Assembly: GCA_035249905.1 (NCBI GenBank)
Contig: DATFFT010000032.1
Coordinates: forward strand, 24,069 to 88,068
Origin: JAOUEA01 sp035249905
GTDB lineage: Bacteria > Actinomycetota > UBA4738 > HRBIN12
Direction of reading: 5' to 3'
DNA: 64,000 nt
Shown here: piece after piece, positions 7,548 through 15,768 of the stretch
How positions within the stretch are numbered: the first letter of the stretch is position 1
Layout of the letters: each line of letters opens with the position of its first letter
Notes under the pieces: model-generated
What the model was told of the DNA's origin: nothing
Seen by the model: only the letters and a program-made list of their open reading frames with translations
Database searches by the model: none
Made by a program: the position numbers and the translations under genes

Positions 7548-9287
7548 ATGGCGGATCGAGAGCAGGTCGAGCGGTACGACGCTCAGGTGCAGGAGCTCCG
7601 GGGACAGGTGAAGTTCCTGGAGGAAGAGATCGGCCTGCTCCGGCGTCGCCTCACGAACGCTCCACGCCAGGTCACCGTCCTCGAAGGGAAGCTCGTCGAG
7701 GCGCGCGAGCAGCTCGAGCGCGCGGTCTCCCAGAACCAGAAGCTCGCCGACGCCCTCCGCGCCGAGCGCGACAAGATCGAGTCGCTCGCCGAGGAGGTCG
7801 AGAAGCTCTCCCAACCCCCGGCGTCGTTCGGCATCTATCTGACCAGCAACGACGACGGCTCGCTCGACGTGTTCACCGCGGGCCGCAAGATGCGTGTGAT
7901 GGCCGCTCCCGACGTCGACGAACGGACCCTGCGACCCGGGGCGCAGGTCGTGCTGAACGATTCGCTCAACGTGGTCGAGGTGGTCGACCCCGAGCGTTCG
8001 GGTGAGGTCGCGAAGGTCAAGGATCGGCTCGGCGACGATCGCGTGATCGTGGTCGGCCGCGGCGACGAGGAGTACGTCGCGCATCTCGCGGGGCATCTGC
8101 TCGGGTCGCACGTGCGAGCCGGCGACAACGTGCTGTTCGACGGTCGTTCCGGCGTCGCGACCGAGCTGCTTCCCAAGGAAGAGGTCGAGGAGCTCGTGCT
8201 CGAGGAGATCCCCGACGTGAGCTACGAGGACATCGGCGGCCTCGAGGGTCAGATCGATTCGATCCGCGACGCGGTGGAGCTGCCGTTCCTGTACGCGGAG
8301 CTGTTCGCCGAGCACGAGCTCGAGGCGCCGAAGGGGGTGCTCCTGTACGGGCCCCCCGGCTGCGGAAAAACGCTGATCGCCAAGGCGGTCGCGAAGTCGC
8401 TCGCCGAGAAGGTGGCGGAGCGCACCGGCCGCTCCGACGCCCGCAGCTACTTCCTCAACGTCAAGGGTCCCGAGCTGCTCAACAAGTACGTGGGGGAGAC
8501 CGAGCGACAGATCCGAGAGATCTTCATCCGCGCGAAGGAGCGGAGCGAGGAAGGTCTCCCAGTGATCGTGTTCTTCGACGAGATGGACTCGATCTTCCGC
8601 ACGCGGGGCACGGGCATCTCCAGCGATGTCGAGTCCACGATCGTGCCGCAGCTGCTGTCCGAGCTCGATGGGGTCGAGACGCTGAAGAACGTCATCGTCA
8701 TCGGGGCGTCGAACCGCGAGGACCTGATCGACCCCGCGATCCTTCGCCCGGGCAGGCTCGACGTGAAGATCAAGATCGAACGGCCGAACCAACAGCAGGC
8801 GGCCGACATCATGTCGAAGTACCTGCACCCGGTGGTCCCGATCCACCCCGACGAGGTGTCTCGGTACGGCGACGACGCCGCTCAGGCATGTCGCCGCATG
8901 ATCGAGAAGACGGTCGAGCAGATGTACGACCAGAACGAGCGGAACCGGTTCCTCGAGGTCACGTACGCGAGCGGCGACAAGGAGATCCTGTACTTCAAGG
9001 ACTTCAACTCCGGTGCGATGATCGAGAACATCGTGCGCAGGGCGAAGAAGGACGCGATCAAGCGATTCCTGTCGATGGGCGACAAGGGCATCAAGACCGA
9101 CGACCTGTTGACCGCGATCCGAGACGAGTTCAAGGAGAACGAGGACCTCCCCAACACGACGAACCCCGACGACTGGGCACGCATCTCCGGCAAGAAGGGC
9201 GAACGGATCGTCTACGTGCGCACGCTCCTCGGCCACGACGGCGACGGGCGTCAGGTCGAACGCGTGAATGCCGGGCAGTACCTGTAA
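7548..9287 (+). CDS. mpa: Proteasomal AAA+ ATPase Mpa/ARC
   Basis: 579 residues from ATG 7548, which has GGAGGTGA 5 nt upstream. An N-terminal coiled coil (about 1-90) that in this family captures Pup is followed by OB-type interdomains, the AAA+ module with Walker A GPPGCGKT (about 268-275), Walker B VIVFFDEMDS and sensor GASNRE, and the C-terminal GQYL tail whose Tyr docks into the 20S proteasome alpha ring. It unfolds pupylated substrates and feeds them to PrcAB, encoded 1.8 kb downstream. Confidence 0.96.
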   Translation: MADREQVERYDAQVQELRGQVKFLEEEIGLLRRRLTNAPRQVTVLEGKLVEAREQLERAVSQNQKLADALRAERDKIESLAEEVEKLSQPPASFGIYLTSNDDGSLDVFTAGRKMRVMAAPDVDERTLRPGAQVVLNDSLNVVEVVDPERSGEVAKVKDRLGDDRVIVVGRGDEEYVAHLAGHLLGSHVRAGDNVLFDGRSGVATELLPKEEVEELVLEEIPDVSYEDIGGLEGQIDSIRDAVELPFLYAELFAEHELEAPKGVLLYGPPGCGKTLIAKAVAKSLAEKVAERTGRSDARSYFLNVKGPELLNKYVGETERQIREIFIRAKERSEEGLPVIVFFDEMDSIFRTRGTGISSDVESTIVPQLLSELDGVETLKNVIVIGASNREDLIDPAILRPGRLDVKIKIERPNQQQAADIMSKYLHPVVPIHPDEVSRYGDDAAQACRRMIEKTVEQMYDQNERNRFLEVTYASGDKEILYFKDFNSGAMIENIVRRAKKDAIKRFLSMGDKGIKTDDLLTAIRDEFKENEDLPNTTNPDDWARISGKKGERIVYVRTLLGHDGDGRQVERVNAGQYL

Positions 9288-9290
9288 GGT
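9285..9290 (+). promoter_or_regulatory. -10 element TAAGGT overlapping the mpa stop codon
   Basis: The TAA stop of mpa is the first half of TAAGGT. The GTG of dop follows after 6 nt, indicating a leaderless internal promoter for dop. Confidence 0.5.
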
Positions 9291-9296
9291 GGCCGC

Positions 9297-10781
9297 GTGG
9301 CCATCCCCAAGGTCTTCGGGACCGAGACGGAGTACGGCATCGCGGCGGCCGGTGCGCCCGATTTCAACCCCGTCCTGTCGTCGTCGCTGCTGATCTCGAC
9401 CTACGCCGGCTCGCTCAGACGCATCCGCTGGGACTACGAGCAGGAGTCGCCGCTGCGCGACGCTCGCGGCTTCGAGCCGACCCCGGTCCGCGAGGGGAGC
9501 GACGAGGACCTGGGGCTGGCGAACGTGATCCTGCCCAACGGCGCGCGGTACTACGTCGATCACGCGCACCCCGAGTACTCGACGCCCGAGTGCATCACGC
9601 CGAAGGAGCTCGTGGTGCACGACAAGGCCGGGGAGCGCATCCTCGAGCGATCGCTGCGCGAGGTGGCGAAGGCGATGCCGAGCGCGCCGCGTCTGTCGAT
9701 CTACAAGAACAACTCCGACGGCAAGGGGAACAGCTACGGGACCCATGAGAACTACCTGGTGGACCGGGCGACGCCGTTCGGTGACATCGTGCGCGATCTC
9801 ACCCCGTTCTTCGTGACGCGCATCGTGTTCACGGGCGCCGGCAAGGTCGGAGCCGAATCCCCGTGGGACGAGCGGGGACAGGCGATCTACCAGCTCACGC
9901 AGCGAGCGGATTTCTTCGAGACCGAGGTGGGGCTCGAGACGACGCTGAAGCGGCCGATCATCAACACGCGAGACGAGCCGCACGCCGACCCGGAGCGGTA
10001 CCGACGGCTACATGTGATCGTCGGCGACGCGAACCTGTGCGAGGTGACCACCCTGCTCAAGGTCGGCACCACCGCGATCGTGCTCAAGATGATCGAGGAC
10101 GGGTTCCTGCCCGACCTCTCGATCGCGAACCCCGTGCAGGCCCTGCACGAGATCTCCCGCGACATCACGTGCACGCACGAGGTCGCGTTGGACGACGGTC
10201 GGCGCGTGAACGCGGTGCAGCTGCAATGGGAATACCTCGAGCACGCGAAGAAGTACGTGGAGCGCGAAGACGACACGCCCGAGAACCGCGACGTGCTGGA
10301 ACGATGGGAAGGGGTGCTGAGCGGCCTGGAGACCGACCCCGCCACCCTGCATCGTGAGCTCGACTGGGTCGCGAAGCATCGCGTGCTCCAGGCCTATCGC
10401 GATCGGGACGGTCTCGAATGGAACGACCCGAAGCTTCGGGCGATCGACCTGCAGTACCACGATGTTCAGCGCGACAAGGGGCTGTACTACCGGCTGGAAG
10501 CCGCCGGAAAGGTCGAGCGGGTGAGCACCGACGACGAGGTCGAGATCGCGGTGATGGATCCCCCCATCGACACTCGAGCGTATTTCCGTGGGCGATGCAT
10601 CGACAAGTACCCCGATGCGATCGCGGCGGCATCGTGGGACTCGTTGATCGTCGACACGGGGGCAGAAGCCCTGCAGCGCATCCCGATGCGTGAGCCGCTC
10701 CGGGGAACCAAGGCGCACGTCGAGGGGTTGCTCGCCACGAGCGACGACGCCGCCTCGCTCGTGGCGAAGCTCCAGGGCTGA
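9297..10781 (+). CDS. dop: Depupylase/deamidase Dop
   Basis: 494 residues, GTG start fixed by the adjacent -10. It shows the Pup-ligase/Dop family N-terminus (KVFGTETEYGIAA), the long Dop-specific loop after it, the metal-binding EYSTPEC motif, the NNSDGKGNSYGTHENY stretch and the NTRDEPHAD motif shared with PafA. Dop removes Pup from substrates and, where Pup ends in Gln, deamidates it. Here pup encodes a terminal Glu, so only the depupylase role appears needed. The gene lies between mpa and pup as in other actinobacteria. Confidence 0.95.
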   Translation: MAIPKVFGTETEYGIAAAGAPDFNPVLSSSLLISTYAGSLRRIRWDYEQESPLRDARGFEPTPVREGSDEDLGLANVILPNGARYYVDHAHPEYSTPECITPKELVVHDKAGERILERSLREVAKAMPSAPRLSIYKNNSDGKGNSYGTHENYLVDRATPFGDIVRDLTPFFVTRIVFTGAGKVGAESPWDERGQAIYQLTQRADFFETEVGLETTLKRPIINTRDEPHADPERYRRLHVIVGDANLCEVTTLLKVGTTAIVLKMIEDGFLPDLSIANPVQALHEISRDITCTHEVALDDGRRVNAVQLQWEYLEHAKKYVEREDDTPENRDVLERWEGVLSGLETDPATLHRELDWVAKHRVLQAYRDRDGLEWNDPKLRAIDLQYHDVQRDKGLYYRLEAAGKVERVSTDDEVEIAVMDPPIDTRAYFRGRCIDKYPDAIAAASWDSLIVDTGAEALQRIPMREPLRGTKAHVEGLLATSDDAASLVAKLQG

Positions 10782-10837
10782 TCGGATCCCTGTGGCCCGG
10801 CGCTCCAGCGCCTGGATGGCGGGTCCGAAACCCCCGG

Positions 10838-10843
10838 TAGGAT
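10838..10843 (+). promoter_or_regulatory. Candidate -10 element TAGGAT for pup-prcBA
   Basis: TAGGAT is followed by an AAGGAG ribosome binding site and the GTG of pup at 10868, so this operon, unlike its leaderless neighbours, has a normal leader. Confidence 0.45.
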
Positions 10844-10867
10844 AGGCGCATCGAAAGGAGCCGAGCC

Positions 10868-11068
10868 GTGCCGCAGGAGCAGGAGCAGAAGAAGGCACAG
10901 CGCAAGGGCGGTGGCGACTCCGACGCCGACGCCGCCCAGGTGCGATCGTCCTCCAAGGCCTCCGAGCTGAAGGAGGAGATGGACGACATCCTCGACGAGA
11001 TCGACTCGGTCCTCGAGGAGAACGCCGAGGAGTTCGTCAAGAGCTACGTGCAGAAGGGCGGCGAGTGA
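10868..11068 (+). CDS. pup: Prokaryotic ubiquitin-like protein Pup
   Basis: 66 residues, GTG start with AGGAG upstream. The N-terminal half is charged and disordered; the C-terminal half is the Mpa-binding helix (DDILDEIDSVLEEN) ending in EFVKSYVQKGGE. The terminal residue is Glu rather than Gln, so PafA can ligate it without prior deamidation. The stop overlaps the GTG of prcB (GTGA), coupling the modifier to the protease core. Confidence 0.97.
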   Translation: MPQEQEQKKAQRKGGGDSDADAAQVRSSSKASELKEEMDDILDEIDSVLEENAEEFVKSYVQKGGE

Positions 11069-11865
11069 CCGAACCCGTCCTGCCCCTATCGGGCGCGTCG
11101 TTCGGCGCGAACCCGAGCTTCGTCGACCTGCTCCGCGACGCCCGGCCCGGCGAGCTCGCCCATCTCCGACAGACCGTTTCGACCGAGATGGCGGCGGGCG
11201 TGCCGCATGGCACCACGGTGCTGGGGCTGATCTACGCCGACGGGGTGCTCGTCGCCGGCGACCGACGGGCGACGGCCGGGTACACGATCGCCGACGACAC
11301 GATGCAGAAGGTGTTCCCCGCCGATGACTACTCGGCGATCGCGATCGCGGGAGCCGCAGGCATGGCGGTCGAGCTGGTTCGGTTGTTCCAGCTCGAGCTC
11401 GAGCACTACGAGAAGCTCACCGGCGACCGGCTCTCGTTGGAGGGCAAGGCCAACAGGCTCGCCCAGCTCATCCGGCAGAACTTCCCGCTCGCGATGCAGG
11501 GGCTCGTCGTGGTGCCGCTGTTCGGCGGGTTCGACGAACGCCGCGACGCGGGACGGCTCTTCTACTACGACGCGACCGGGGGCCGGTGGGAGGAAGACGA
11601 CTACCAGGCCACGGGCTCGGGCAGTCAGCCGGCGAAGAACTCCCTGAAGAAGCGTTGGCGAGATGGTCTGCCGCGAGACGAGGCGATCAGGGTGGCGGTC
11701 GAAGCGCTGCTCGACGCCTCCGAAGACGACGTCGCGACCGGCGGACCGAGCGTCTACCGAGGCATCTACCCGAACCTGCTGGCGGTCTCCGTCGGGGGCG
11801 CCGACGAGGTGCCCGAAGCGGAGGTCGAGGCCGCGGTGAACGCCGTGCTCGAGGAGCGCGCCTGA
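11065..11865 (+). CDS. prcB: 20S proteasome beta subunit
   Basis: 266 residues. A 49-residue propeptide ends in VPHG, and the mature N-terminal nucleophile is Thr50 (TTVLGLIYADGVLVAGDRRAT). The GDRRAT and GSGSQPA regions match actinobacterial beta subunits. It forms the catalytic rings of the proteasome in the cytosol. It is translationally coupled to pup upstream and to prcA downstream (TGATG overlap). Confidence 0.97.
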   Translation: MTEPVLPLSGASFGANPSFVDLLRDARPGELAHLRQTVSTEMAAGVPHGTTVLGLIYADGVLVAGDRRATAGYTIADDTMQKVFPADDYSAIAIAGAAGMAVELVRLFQLELEHYEKLTGDRLSLEGKANRLAQLIRQNFPLAMQGLVVVPLFGGFDERRDAGRLFYYDATGGRWEEDDYQATGSGSQPAKNSLKKRWRDGLPRDEAIRVAVEALLDASEDDVATGGPSVYRGIYPNLLAVSVGGADEVPEAEVEAAVNAVLEERA

Positions 11866-12551
11866 TGTCGTTCATGCCCTACGTCGCACCCGAGCAGATG
11901 ATGAAGGACCGCTCGGAGTACGCGCACAAGGGCATCGCGCGCGGACGTTCGGTGATCGGCCTCGAGTACGCCGACGGCCTGCTGTTCATCGCCGAGAACC
12001 CCAGCGCGTCGTTGCACAAGATCAGCGAGATCTACGATCGCATCGCGTTCGCCGGCGTCGGGAAGTACAGCGAGTTCGAGGACCTGCGCATCGCCGGTAT
12101 CCGACTGGCAGATCTCCGTGGATTCTCCTACGGCCGTGAGGACGTGAAGGCTCGCGACCTGGCCAACGCCTACAGCCAGGCCCTGTCGACGATCTTCACC
12201 CAGCAGATGAAGCCGTACGAGGTCGAGATCCTCGTCGGGGAGGTCGACGGCGACGCCTCAGGCACGGCGATCTACCACATCCTGTTCGACGGCTCGGTGA
12301 CCGACGAGCACGGATTCATCGCGATGGGGGGCCATGAGGAGGATCTGACCGGATCGCTCCGCGACCGGTTCCAGGCCGGATGGGATCTGGCGACGGCCGT
12401 GAAGACCGCGGCCGAGGTGTTGGGGTCGCCCGACGGCCGCACGATCGAAGCGGGCTCGATCGAAGCCGGGGTCCTCGACCGCACCAGGACCCAACGCCGC
12501 AAGTTCCGTCGCCTCGAGGAGCCCGAGATCGCCCAGCTGCTCGCAGGCTGA
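11865..12551 (+). CDS. prcA: 20S proteasome alpha subunit
   Basis: 228 residues, ATG in the TGATG overlap with the prcB stop. N-terminal gate segment MSFMPYVAPEQMMKDRSEYAHKGIARGRS, then the alpha-subunit core (GLEYADGLLFIAEN, KISEIYDRIAFAGVG). No catalytic Thr is expected. It forms the outer rings that receive the Mpa GQYL tail. The C-terminus RRLEEPEIAQLLAG is short compared with mycobacterial PrcA. Confidence 0.96.
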   Translation: MSFMPYVAPEQMMKDRSEYAHKGIARGRSVIGLEYADGLLFIAENPSASLHKISEIYDRIAFAGVGKYSEFEDLRIAGIRLADLRGFSYGREDVKARDLANAYSQALSTIFTQQMKPYEVEILVGEVDGDASGTAIYHILFDGSVTDEHGFIAMGGHEEDLTGSLRDRFQAGWDLATAVKTAAEVLGSPDGRTIEAGSIEAGVLDRTRTQRRKFRRLEEPEIAQLLAG

Positions 12552-12586
12552 ACCCGATCCGTCCTTGTTCCATCTCCGACCCGGCG

Positions 12587-12592
12587 TAGTCT
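12587..12592 (+). promoter_or_regulatory. -10 element TAGTCT, leaderless layout for pafA
   Basis: TAGTCT ends 6 nt before the GTG of pafA, so the mRNA should begin at the start codon. Confidence 0.55.
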
Positions 12593-12598
12593 TGCCGG

Positions 12599-13957
12599 GT
12601 GGACCGGCGCATCTTCGGGCTCGAGAACGAATACGGCGTCACCTGCACCTTCCGAGGGCAGCGGCGCCTCTCGCCCGACGAGGTCGCCCGCTACCTGTTC
12701 CGCCGGGTGGTGCACTGGGGGCGCTCGTCGAACGTGTTCCTCGAGAACGGAGCCCGGCTCTACCTCGACGTCGGATCTCACCCCGAATACGCCACCCCCG
12801 AATGCGACGCCGTGAAGGAGGTCGTCGCTCACGACAAGGCGGGGGAGCGGATCCTCGAGGCCCTGCTGGGAGCTGCGGAGATGCGGCTGCACGAGGAAGG
12901 CATCTCCGGGCAGGTCTACCTGTTCAAGAACAACACCGACTCGGCCGGCAACAGCTACGGCTGCCACGAGAACTACCTGGTCGGCCGCGACGGCGAGTTC
13001 GCGCGCATGGCCGACGTGCTGATCCCGTTCTTCGTGACGCGGCAGATCTGGTGCGGCGCCGGGAAGGTGCTCCACGGGCCTCGGGGGGCTCAGTTCTGTA
13101 TCGCACAGCGCGCCGAGCACATCTGGGAAGGCGTCTCGAGCGCGACCACCCGTTCCCGCCCGATCATCAACACACGCGACGAGCCGCACGCCGATGCGGA
13201 GCGCTTCCGGCGCCTCCACGTCATCGTGGGCGACTCGAACATGAGCGAATGGACCACGTTCATGAAGGTCGGCATCACCGACCTCGTGCTGCGCATGGTC
13301 GAGGGCAACACGGTGATGCGCGACCTCTCCCTCGAGAACCCGATCAGGGCCATCCGCGAGATCAGCCACGACACGTCGTGCACACGCACGGTGAAGCTCG
13401 CGAACGGCCGTGAGCTCTCGGCGATCGAGATGCAGGTCGAGTACTTCGAGAAGACCGAGCGGTTCATCGAACGCCGCGGAGCCGATGAGGTCTCGAAGGT
13501 GCTGCTCCGCGAGTGGCGCGAGGCGCTCGACGCCCTGATCGACGGCGAGCCCGAACGGTTGGTGCGCAAGGTCGACTGGGTGACGAAGAAGGCGATGATC
13601 GAGCGCTACATGGCCAAGCACGACCTCTCGCTCGCCTCGCCTCGGATCGCACTGCTCGATCTCAGCTACCACGACGTGAACAGATCCCGCGGTCTCTACT
13701 ACCTGCTCGAGAAGGCCGGCAAGGCCGAGCGCGTGGCCACCGACGCTCAGGTGAACCTGGCGATGCGTGAGCCCCCGCAGACGACGAGGGCGAAGCTGCG
13801 CGGCGACTTCATCAAGCAGGCGAAGGCGAAGCGCAGGGACTACACCGTCGACTGGGTGCACCTGAAGCTGAACGACCAGGCTCAGCGCACCGTGCTCTGC
13901 AAGGATCCGTTCCGCAGCGTCGACGAGCGCGTCGAGCAGTTGATCTCCCACATGTGA
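12599..13957 (+). CDS. pafA: Pup-protein ligase PafA
   Basis: 452 residues, leaderless GTG. N-terminus DRRIFGLENEYGVTC with the catalytic/metal glutamates of the family, HPEYATPECD, NNTDSAGNSYGCHENY and NTRDEPHADAERFRRLHVIVGDSNM. It ATP-dependently joins the Pup C-terminal glutamate to substrate lysines. It is a paralogue of dop 1.8 kb upstream but lacks the long Dop loop near the N-terminus. It is the last plus-strand gene of the core proteasome cluster before a minus-strand insertion. Confidence 0.96.
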   Translation: MDRRIFGLENEYGVTCTFRGQRRLSPDEVARYLFRRVVHWGRSSNVFLENGARLYLDVGSHPEYATPECDAVKEVVAHDKAGERILEALLGAAEMRLHEEGISGQVYLFKNNTDSAGNSYGCHENYLVGRDGEFARMADVLIPFFVTRQIWCGAGKVLHGPRGAQFCIAQRAEHIWEGVSSATTRSRPIINTRDEPHADAERFRRLHVIVGDSNMSEWTTFMKVGITDLVLRMVEGNTVMRDLSLENPIRAIREISHDTSCTRTVKLANGRELSAIEMQVEYFEKTERFIERRGADEVSKVLLREWREALDALIDGEPERLVRKVDWVTKKAMIERYMAKHDLSLASPRIALLDLSYHDVNRSRGLYYLLEKAGKAERVATDAQVNLAMREPPQTTRAKLRGDFIKQAKAKRRDYTVDWVHLKLNDQAQRTVLCKDPFRSVDERVEQLISHM

Positions 13958-13976
13958 CGACGGTCCACCGCGGCGA

Positions 13977-14795
13977 TCAGACGTAGCGTCGGATCAGTCC
14001 TTCGATGAACGGGTTCAGCGTCTCGTGGGCATGGCCGTAGATCGATCCGTGCCCCATCGCATCGAAGAGGTGGTACTCAGCGTTCGCGGCTATCTCGGCG
14101 AGCTCGAGCCCGTCCTGGGGCGGCGCCTGCACGTCCTCGGTGAACGCCATCACGTGCATCGGCACGTGGCAGGTCGGAAGCGCGTCGCGTTGATCGAACC
14201 GCAGGGATGCGTCCCATTGCGGGATCAGCGATGTCTCGTTCTCGCCGGACTCCATCCAGGTGAGCAACCGGTCGCGCAGCATCGGCCACGCCACGCGATC
14301 GCCGAGCACGCGAGCGGGATACAGCATCGCCGCGTAGTGGGTGGCGCCCATCAGCCCCTCGAGCCGGCCCCCAGCCTTGCGGAAATCGATCTCCGCCTCC
14401 TGGAAATCCCACCCCCAACCGGTGCACCACGCGCCGGTGCCCATCACCACCGCGCACCGGACGAGCTCCGGGAAGTCGATGCAGATCTGCTGGGCGATCG
14501 CCGAGCCGAACGACAGCCCCACCAAGGCGACCGGGGGCTCGCACACCTCCGCGATCAGCTCGGCGGCGTCACGGGCGAAGTCCTCGATCGGCCACGGCAT
14601 CGGCCGATCGCACGACGTGCCGCCGATGCCGCGGTTGTCGAACGTGGTATTGCGGAACGACCGCTCGAAGTGCGGCATCTGGAAGGGATGCCAGTCGCTG
14701 CCGGGGCTCCCTCCACCGGCCACCCAGACGATGTCCGGACCCTCCCCGAAGCGGTCGTAGTGCATCGTCGCTTGCGATCCCCGGAACGTCGTCAC
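13977..14795 (-). CDS. Alpha/beta hydrolase fold protein
   Basis: 272 residues, GTG start with AAGGAGA upstream. It shows the hydrolase pattern: oxyanion region VAGGGSPGSDW, nucleophile elbow GLSFGS, and a late MGHGS histidine. NTTFDNRGIGGTS is typical of this fold. Substrate unknown. It is the last of three minus-strand genes inserted between pafA and pafB, 17 nt after a small frame-disrupted gene. Confidence 0.8.
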   Translation of the reverse strand: MTTFRGSQATMHYDRFGEGPDIVWVAGGGSPGSDWHPFQMPHFERSFRNTTFDNRGIGGTSCDRPMPWPIEDFARDAAELIAEVCEPPVALVGLSFGSAIAQQICIDFPELVRCAVVMGTGAWCTGWGWDFQEAEIDFRKAGGRLEGLMGATHYAAMLYPARVLGDRVAWPMLRDRLLTWMESGENETSLIPQWDASLRFDQRDALPTCHVPMHVMAFTEDVQAPPQDGLELAEIAANAEYHLFDAMGHGSIYGHAHETLNPFIEGLIRRYV

Positions 14796-14811
14796 CAGCC
14801 GCTCGTCTCCT

Positions 14812-15060
14812 TCAGATCCCGTCCAGCAGCGTCAGGACCGTCGCGGCTCCCAGACCGAGGCCCGCGGCACCCAGCCCCCGGAGCGCAGGTGCCGCTCCAT
14901 CACGCGCAGCCGCACGGCGCCGTAGGTCAAGAGGAACACCCCGAGGGAGCCTGTAGCCGACCCCGAGCCAGCGGTAGACGGCTCGATCCTCGTCGAGGAA
15001 CGTGCGGCGAGACGCGTCCTTCCGTCCGTCGACCCATCGCTCACCGGCGCATCGTGGCAC
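14812..15060 (-). pseudogene. Small membrane protein gene with two compensating frameshifts
   Basis: An 82-codon frame is open from GTG 15060 to the stop at 14812, but third-position G/C preference shows that only its two ends are coding (FLDEDRAVYRWLGVGYRL and GLGAAGLGLGAATVLTLLDG). Between about 14947 and 14877 the coding signal moves to another frame, which reads LGVFLLTYGAVRLRVMERHLR, a likely transmembrane helix. The joined protein would have two membrane segments. The shifts fall at a CCC run and a GGGGG run, so either sequencing/assembly indels or recent decay could explain them. I do not recognise a family. Confidence 0.4.
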
Positions 15061-15078
15061 ACCCGAGATGCCGGCGCG

Positions 15079-15723
15079 TCAGCGCCAGCGTCGGTTCCCG
15101 GCGGCGATCCGGCCGGCGAGGACGCCGGTGGCCGAGGCAGCCAGCCCGTTCAGGCCGACGTCCGGCTCGCTCCGCGGGACGAGTCCCGGCCTCGGATCGA
15201 CCTCGACGACGTGATGCCTCGAGAACAGCCCGAGGTCTCGAGCCACCATGCGTGTTTCCTCACGCCGGCGGCCTTCGACCGAGGGGATCGCGATGTCGAG
15301 ATCGATCCAGCAGGTGGCGAGCATCGTTCGAACCGTGCGTGGACGTTCGAACGGCAACACCGGGAGCGGCCTGCCCATGAGGGCTCGAGCGGTGACGAGG
15401 GCGTCGCCGGCTCCCTCCGGTGCCACGCGCACCAGGAGCACGTCGGCCGTCCGGGCGGCGTCGAGCACGGCGGCGCCCAGACCGCCCGGCGAGGCGTCGA
15501 CGGTTCCCACGACGGCGTCTCCGGAGCGGGCCGCGCCCGCTTCCACGAGCGGCGCGACCTCCTGCGAGATGAACACCACCACGGGCGAGCCGCGGAGGCC
15601 ACCGGGCTCGACCTGCCCGATGGAACGGCCCAGAGGCACCCGGACCTCCCGAGCTTCGACCCCGACCACCACCTCGGCGACCGCCTCGAAGGAGCCGTCG
15701 GCTCGAGCCTCGACGCGGATCAT
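15079..15723 (-). CDS. Conserved-looking hypothetical protein between pafA and pafB
   Basis: 214 residues. A beta-rich N-terminus (MIRVEARADGSFEAVAEVVVGVEAREVRVPL) is followed by a Rossmann-like alternation (SPVVVFISQEVAPL, ADVLLVRVAP) and a C-terminal part ending in GLNGLAASATGVLAGRIAAGNRRWR. No enzyme motif is recognised. The gene is divergent from pafB and shares a 10-bp overlapping -10 region with it, so the two may be co-expressed. Confidence 0.6.
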   Translation of the reverse strand: MIRVEARADGSFEAVAEVVVGVEAREVRVPLGRSIGQVEPGGLRGSPVVVFISQEVAPLVEAGAARSGDAVVGTVDASPGGLGAAVLDAARTADVLLVRVAPEGAGDALVTARALMGRPLPVLPFERPRTVRTMLATCWIDLDIAIPSVEGRRREETRMVARDLGLFSRHHVVEVDPRPGLVPRSEPDVGLNGLAASATGVLAGRIAAGNRRWR

Positions 15724-15750
15724 GCAGCTCCCCGGCCGGTCGACATGGCG

Positions 15751-15760
15751 AGGCTATGAT
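15751..15760. promoter_or_regulatory. Bidirectional promoter with overlapping -10 elements
   Basis: AGGCTATGAT reads TATGAT on the plus strand (8 nt before the pafB ATG) and TAGCCT on the minus strand (27 nt before the ATG of the divergent hypothetical gene). The two hexamers share two bases. Confidence 0.5.
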
Positions 15761-15768
15761 GCCCGACG

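Noticed and set aside
7416..9983. An 855-codon minus-strand open frame across mpa and dop
   Set aside because: Shadow of two well-recognised plus-strand genes; no domain is visible in its translation.
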